A stretch of 15,927 nucleotides of DNA, from positions 1 through 15,927 of the forward strand of contig JAANXI010000091.1 in assembly GCA_018263365.1 (NCBI GenBank), read 5' to 3'. Position numbers and translations under genes: made by a program. Of the stretch, positions 14,701-15,927 are shown piece after piece. The notes beneath the pieces were generated by a model. That model was not told the DNA's origin. It made no database searches and saw only the letters and a program-made list of their open reading frames with translations. The DNA comes from Fidelibacterota bacterium (GTDB taxonomy: Bacteria; Fidelibacterota; JAANXI01). Positions within the stretch are counted from its first letter, which is position 1. Every line of letters starts with the position of its first letter.

Positions 14701-15100
14701 GATACGCAGCCCAGTTGTTTTCGGTTTCGAGGAGCCGGACTTCGTGCAGTACATCCGGCAGCACGTGCTCTAACTGTTCGTAAAAGGCAATGGCCAGATT
14801 TTCGGCAGTGGGTATGATTCCGTCCAGGAACTCCACATCGTGATTCAGGTGAAAATGGTCCACCTTATCAATGAGATGTGTGTTCACCAGATCTTTCAGT
14901 TGCTTCAATTCGTAGAGCATGCCGTCGTCCGGATTGACCTCCCCACGGATTGTCACAAACAGCTCATAATTGTGCCCGTGTCCGTTGGGACGCGCGCACT
15001 TCCCGAACACCTCGTAATTTTTTTCGTCATCCCAGTCCGGGTTCCGCAGCACATGCGATGCCTCAAACCGGAATCGTTTGGTGAGTTCAACAATTGGCAT
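14687..15100 (-). CDS. queD: 6-carboxytetrahydropterin synthase / 6-pyruvoyltetrahydropterin synthase homolog
   Basis: A 137-residue T-fold enzyme acting on dihydroneopterin triphosphate, the product of FolE. Zinc ligands H16, H41 and H43 (NGHGHNY), catalytic cysteine C35 (GKCARPNGHGH), the D81-H82 pair and E125 (LETENN) are all present. The CARPNGHGHNY stretch and the C-terminal ETENNWAAYRGE look more like animal-type PTPS than E. coli QueD, so a biopterin-type activity cannot be excluded. The queuosine transporter gene overlapping its 3' end, and folE two genes on, favour the queuosine route. queE and queC are not in the window. It starts 9 bp after the nth stop; the GAGGAG overlapping the end of nth is about 12 nt from its ATG. 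Confidence 0.92.
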   Translation of the reverse strand: MPIVELTKRFRFEASHVLRNPDWDDEKNYEVFGKCARPNGHGHNYELFVTIRGEVNPDDGMLYELKQLKDLVNTHLIDKVDHFHLNHDVEFLDGIIPTAENLAIAFYEQLEHVLPDVLHEVRLLETENNWAAYRGEE

Positions 15101-15109
15101 AAGATAGTC

Positions 15110-15781
15110 TTACTCCTCTTCAATCACTCCCGACGGACAGTATTCAAACAGCACACATTCGCCGCACTGCGGACTCCGCGCCTTGCAGACAGCCCTCCCG
15201 TGATCGATAATCAGGTGCGCCCACTGCGTCCAGTCCTCTTCAGGTACCAATTCCTGCAGATCGTACTCAATTTTTTCCGGCGTCTTTTCCGTGGTGAGTC
15301 CAAGCAACCGACTAATCCGTTTGACGTGGGTATCCACCACCAGTCCGGGGATTTCGTAGGCCACCCCTAGGATGACATTGGCAGTTTTCCTCCCCACGCC
15401 GGGCAAATCAGTGAGATCATCCAGCGACTGCGGCACATCGCCGCCGTACTCATCGATAACAGCCGTGGCAAAACCTTTGATGGACTTGGCCTTGTTCCGG
15501 TAAAAACCCGTGGAGCGGATATCCTGTTCCAGCTCCTTGATGTCGACGCTGGCGTAATCTTCCGGCGATGGATATTTCTCGAACAGGTCCTGAGTGACCT
15601 TGTTCACCCGCTTGTCAGTGCACTGAGCCGAAAGAATAGTGGCAACTGAAAGTTCAAAAGGATTGGTGAAATTCAGCGAGCACTTCGAGTTCGGATATTC
15701 CTCTTTGAGTGCGTGGACGATTTTTTTGGTGCGTTCCTTTTTTTCGCGCTGGGATTCGCCGGGATACTGTGTGGGTTTCAT
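15110..15781 (-). CDS. nth: Endonuclease III (DNA glycosylase/AP lyase)
   Basis: A 223-residue Fe-S glycosylase that removes oxidised pyrimidines and nicks the abasic site. The helix-hairpin-helix is LPGVGRKTANVIL (126-138), the catalytic lysine is K132, and the catalytic aspartate is D150 in VVDTHVKR. The four cluster cysteines C199, C206, C209 and C215 have the standard C-X6-C-X2-C-X5-C spacing. The length is typical, with a short charged N-terminal extension. Its ATG overlaps the stop codon of the upstream gene (ATGA), which indicates translational coupling. It lies in a tight run with queD and yhhQ. Confidence 0.97.
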   Translation of the reverse strand: MKPTQYPGESQREKKERTKKIVHALKEEYPNSKCSLNFTNPFELSVATILSAQCTDKRVNKVTQDLFEKYPSPEDYASVDIKELEQDIRSTGFYRNKAKSIKGFATAVIDEYGGDVPQSLDDLTDLPGVGRKTANVILGVAYEIPGLVVDTHVKRISRLLGLTTEKTPEKIEYDLQELVPEEDWTQWAHLIIDHGRAVCKARSPQCGECVLFEYCPSGVIEEE

Positions 15782-15927
15782 TCGTCCTCTGAGTTCACGT
15801 AATATTCGGAGTAAAAGTTGAGCAGTCGGTGCATTCGGTGCAGTTGCTTTTGGTTTTCGTCGCGTGTGTACACAATCACCAGGTTGCGCAGCATTCGTTC
15901 CACGATATCCGTGTTCGACACCGGGTC
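15778..15927 (-). CDS. C-terminal end of a SirB1/transglutaminase-like TPR protein (partial)
   Basis: Only the last 49 residues are in the window; the start lies beyond position 15927. The visible part contains NTDIVERMLRNLVIVYTRDE followed by a helical QLHRMHRLLNFYSEYY segment. The pattern (D/E)I(V/L)xRMLxNLxxxY is typical of the C-terminal region of SirB1-like proteins, which combine a transglutaminase-like domain with a TPR-like tail. I cannot see the N-terminal domain, so the family call is tentative. Its TGA (15780-15778) overlaps the nth ATG by the ATGA arrangement, so the two genes are almost certainly co-transcribed. Confidence 0.55.
   Translation of the reverse strand, partial: DPVSNTDIVERMLRNLVIVYTRDENQKQLHRMHRLLNFYSEYYVNSEDE

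Noticed and set aside
1..15927. CRISPR arrays, tRNA/rRNA genes, transposases, phage or defence genes
   Set aside because: No regularly spaced direct repeats, no recognised cloverleaf or rRNA sequence, and no transposase, integrase or defence protein motif beyond the DUF559 fragment were seen on reading the window; no structural RNA search could be run.

Overview
This 15.9-kb window is a compact bacterial chromosomal segment. Every protein-coding gene I accept lies on the minus strand, so transcription runs from position 15927 toward position 1. There are no rRNA, tRNA or CRISPR features and no intact transposase. The fused alpha-beta E1, the PTPS-like QueD, the Lon sequence and the intergenic repeat types are compatible with a member of the Bacteroidota/FCB superphylum or a related uncultured lineage. 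This placement is inferred from sequence style only and is not firm.

In transcription order, the first block (15927 to about 12445) is housekeeping. It holds the C-terminus of a SirB1/transglutaminase-like protein, nth (endonuclease III), queD, a YhhQ-type queuosine-precursor transporter, folE (GTP cyclohydrolase I) and nfo (endonuclease IV). Several of these genes overlap or nearly touch. FolE and QueD are consecutive early steps from GTP toward preQ0/queuosine, and the YhhQ-type transporter belongs to the same vitamin economy. Nth and Nfo are partners in base-excision repair.

The second block (12325 to 3560) is a lipoate-dependent 2-oxo acid dehydrogenase cluster: lpdA (E3), lipB, a fused E1 alpha-beta, a separate E1 alpha, a separate E1 beta, one E2 and lipA. 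The window thus carries two different E1 architectures with one E2, one E3 and both genes for making the lipoyl cofactor on the protein (LipB transfers octanoyl, LipA inserts sulfur). A strong hairpin separates the fused E1 from E1 alpha. A 267-bp gap with a short palindromic repeat and a possible promoter separates E1 alpha from E1 beta.

A 641-bp non-coding gap (2919-3559) follows. It holds a truncated DUF559-nuclease reading frame, an intergenic repeat-like tract and a 129-bp hairpin-rich element with terminal inverted repeats. The third block (2918 to 1) has an A-type Fe-S carrier (erpA-like), a small membrane-anchored diheme cytochrome c, an alpha/alpha-toroid protein resembling squalene-hopene/prenyltransferase repeats but without a cyclase DxDD motif, and the N-terminal half of Lon, which starts at TTG and runs off the window.

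I see no clear evidence of a new defence or mobile system. The most interesting points are the dual-E1 cluster with its internal control signals, the diheme cytochrome/toroid pair, and the repeat-rich gap with its nuclease remnant.
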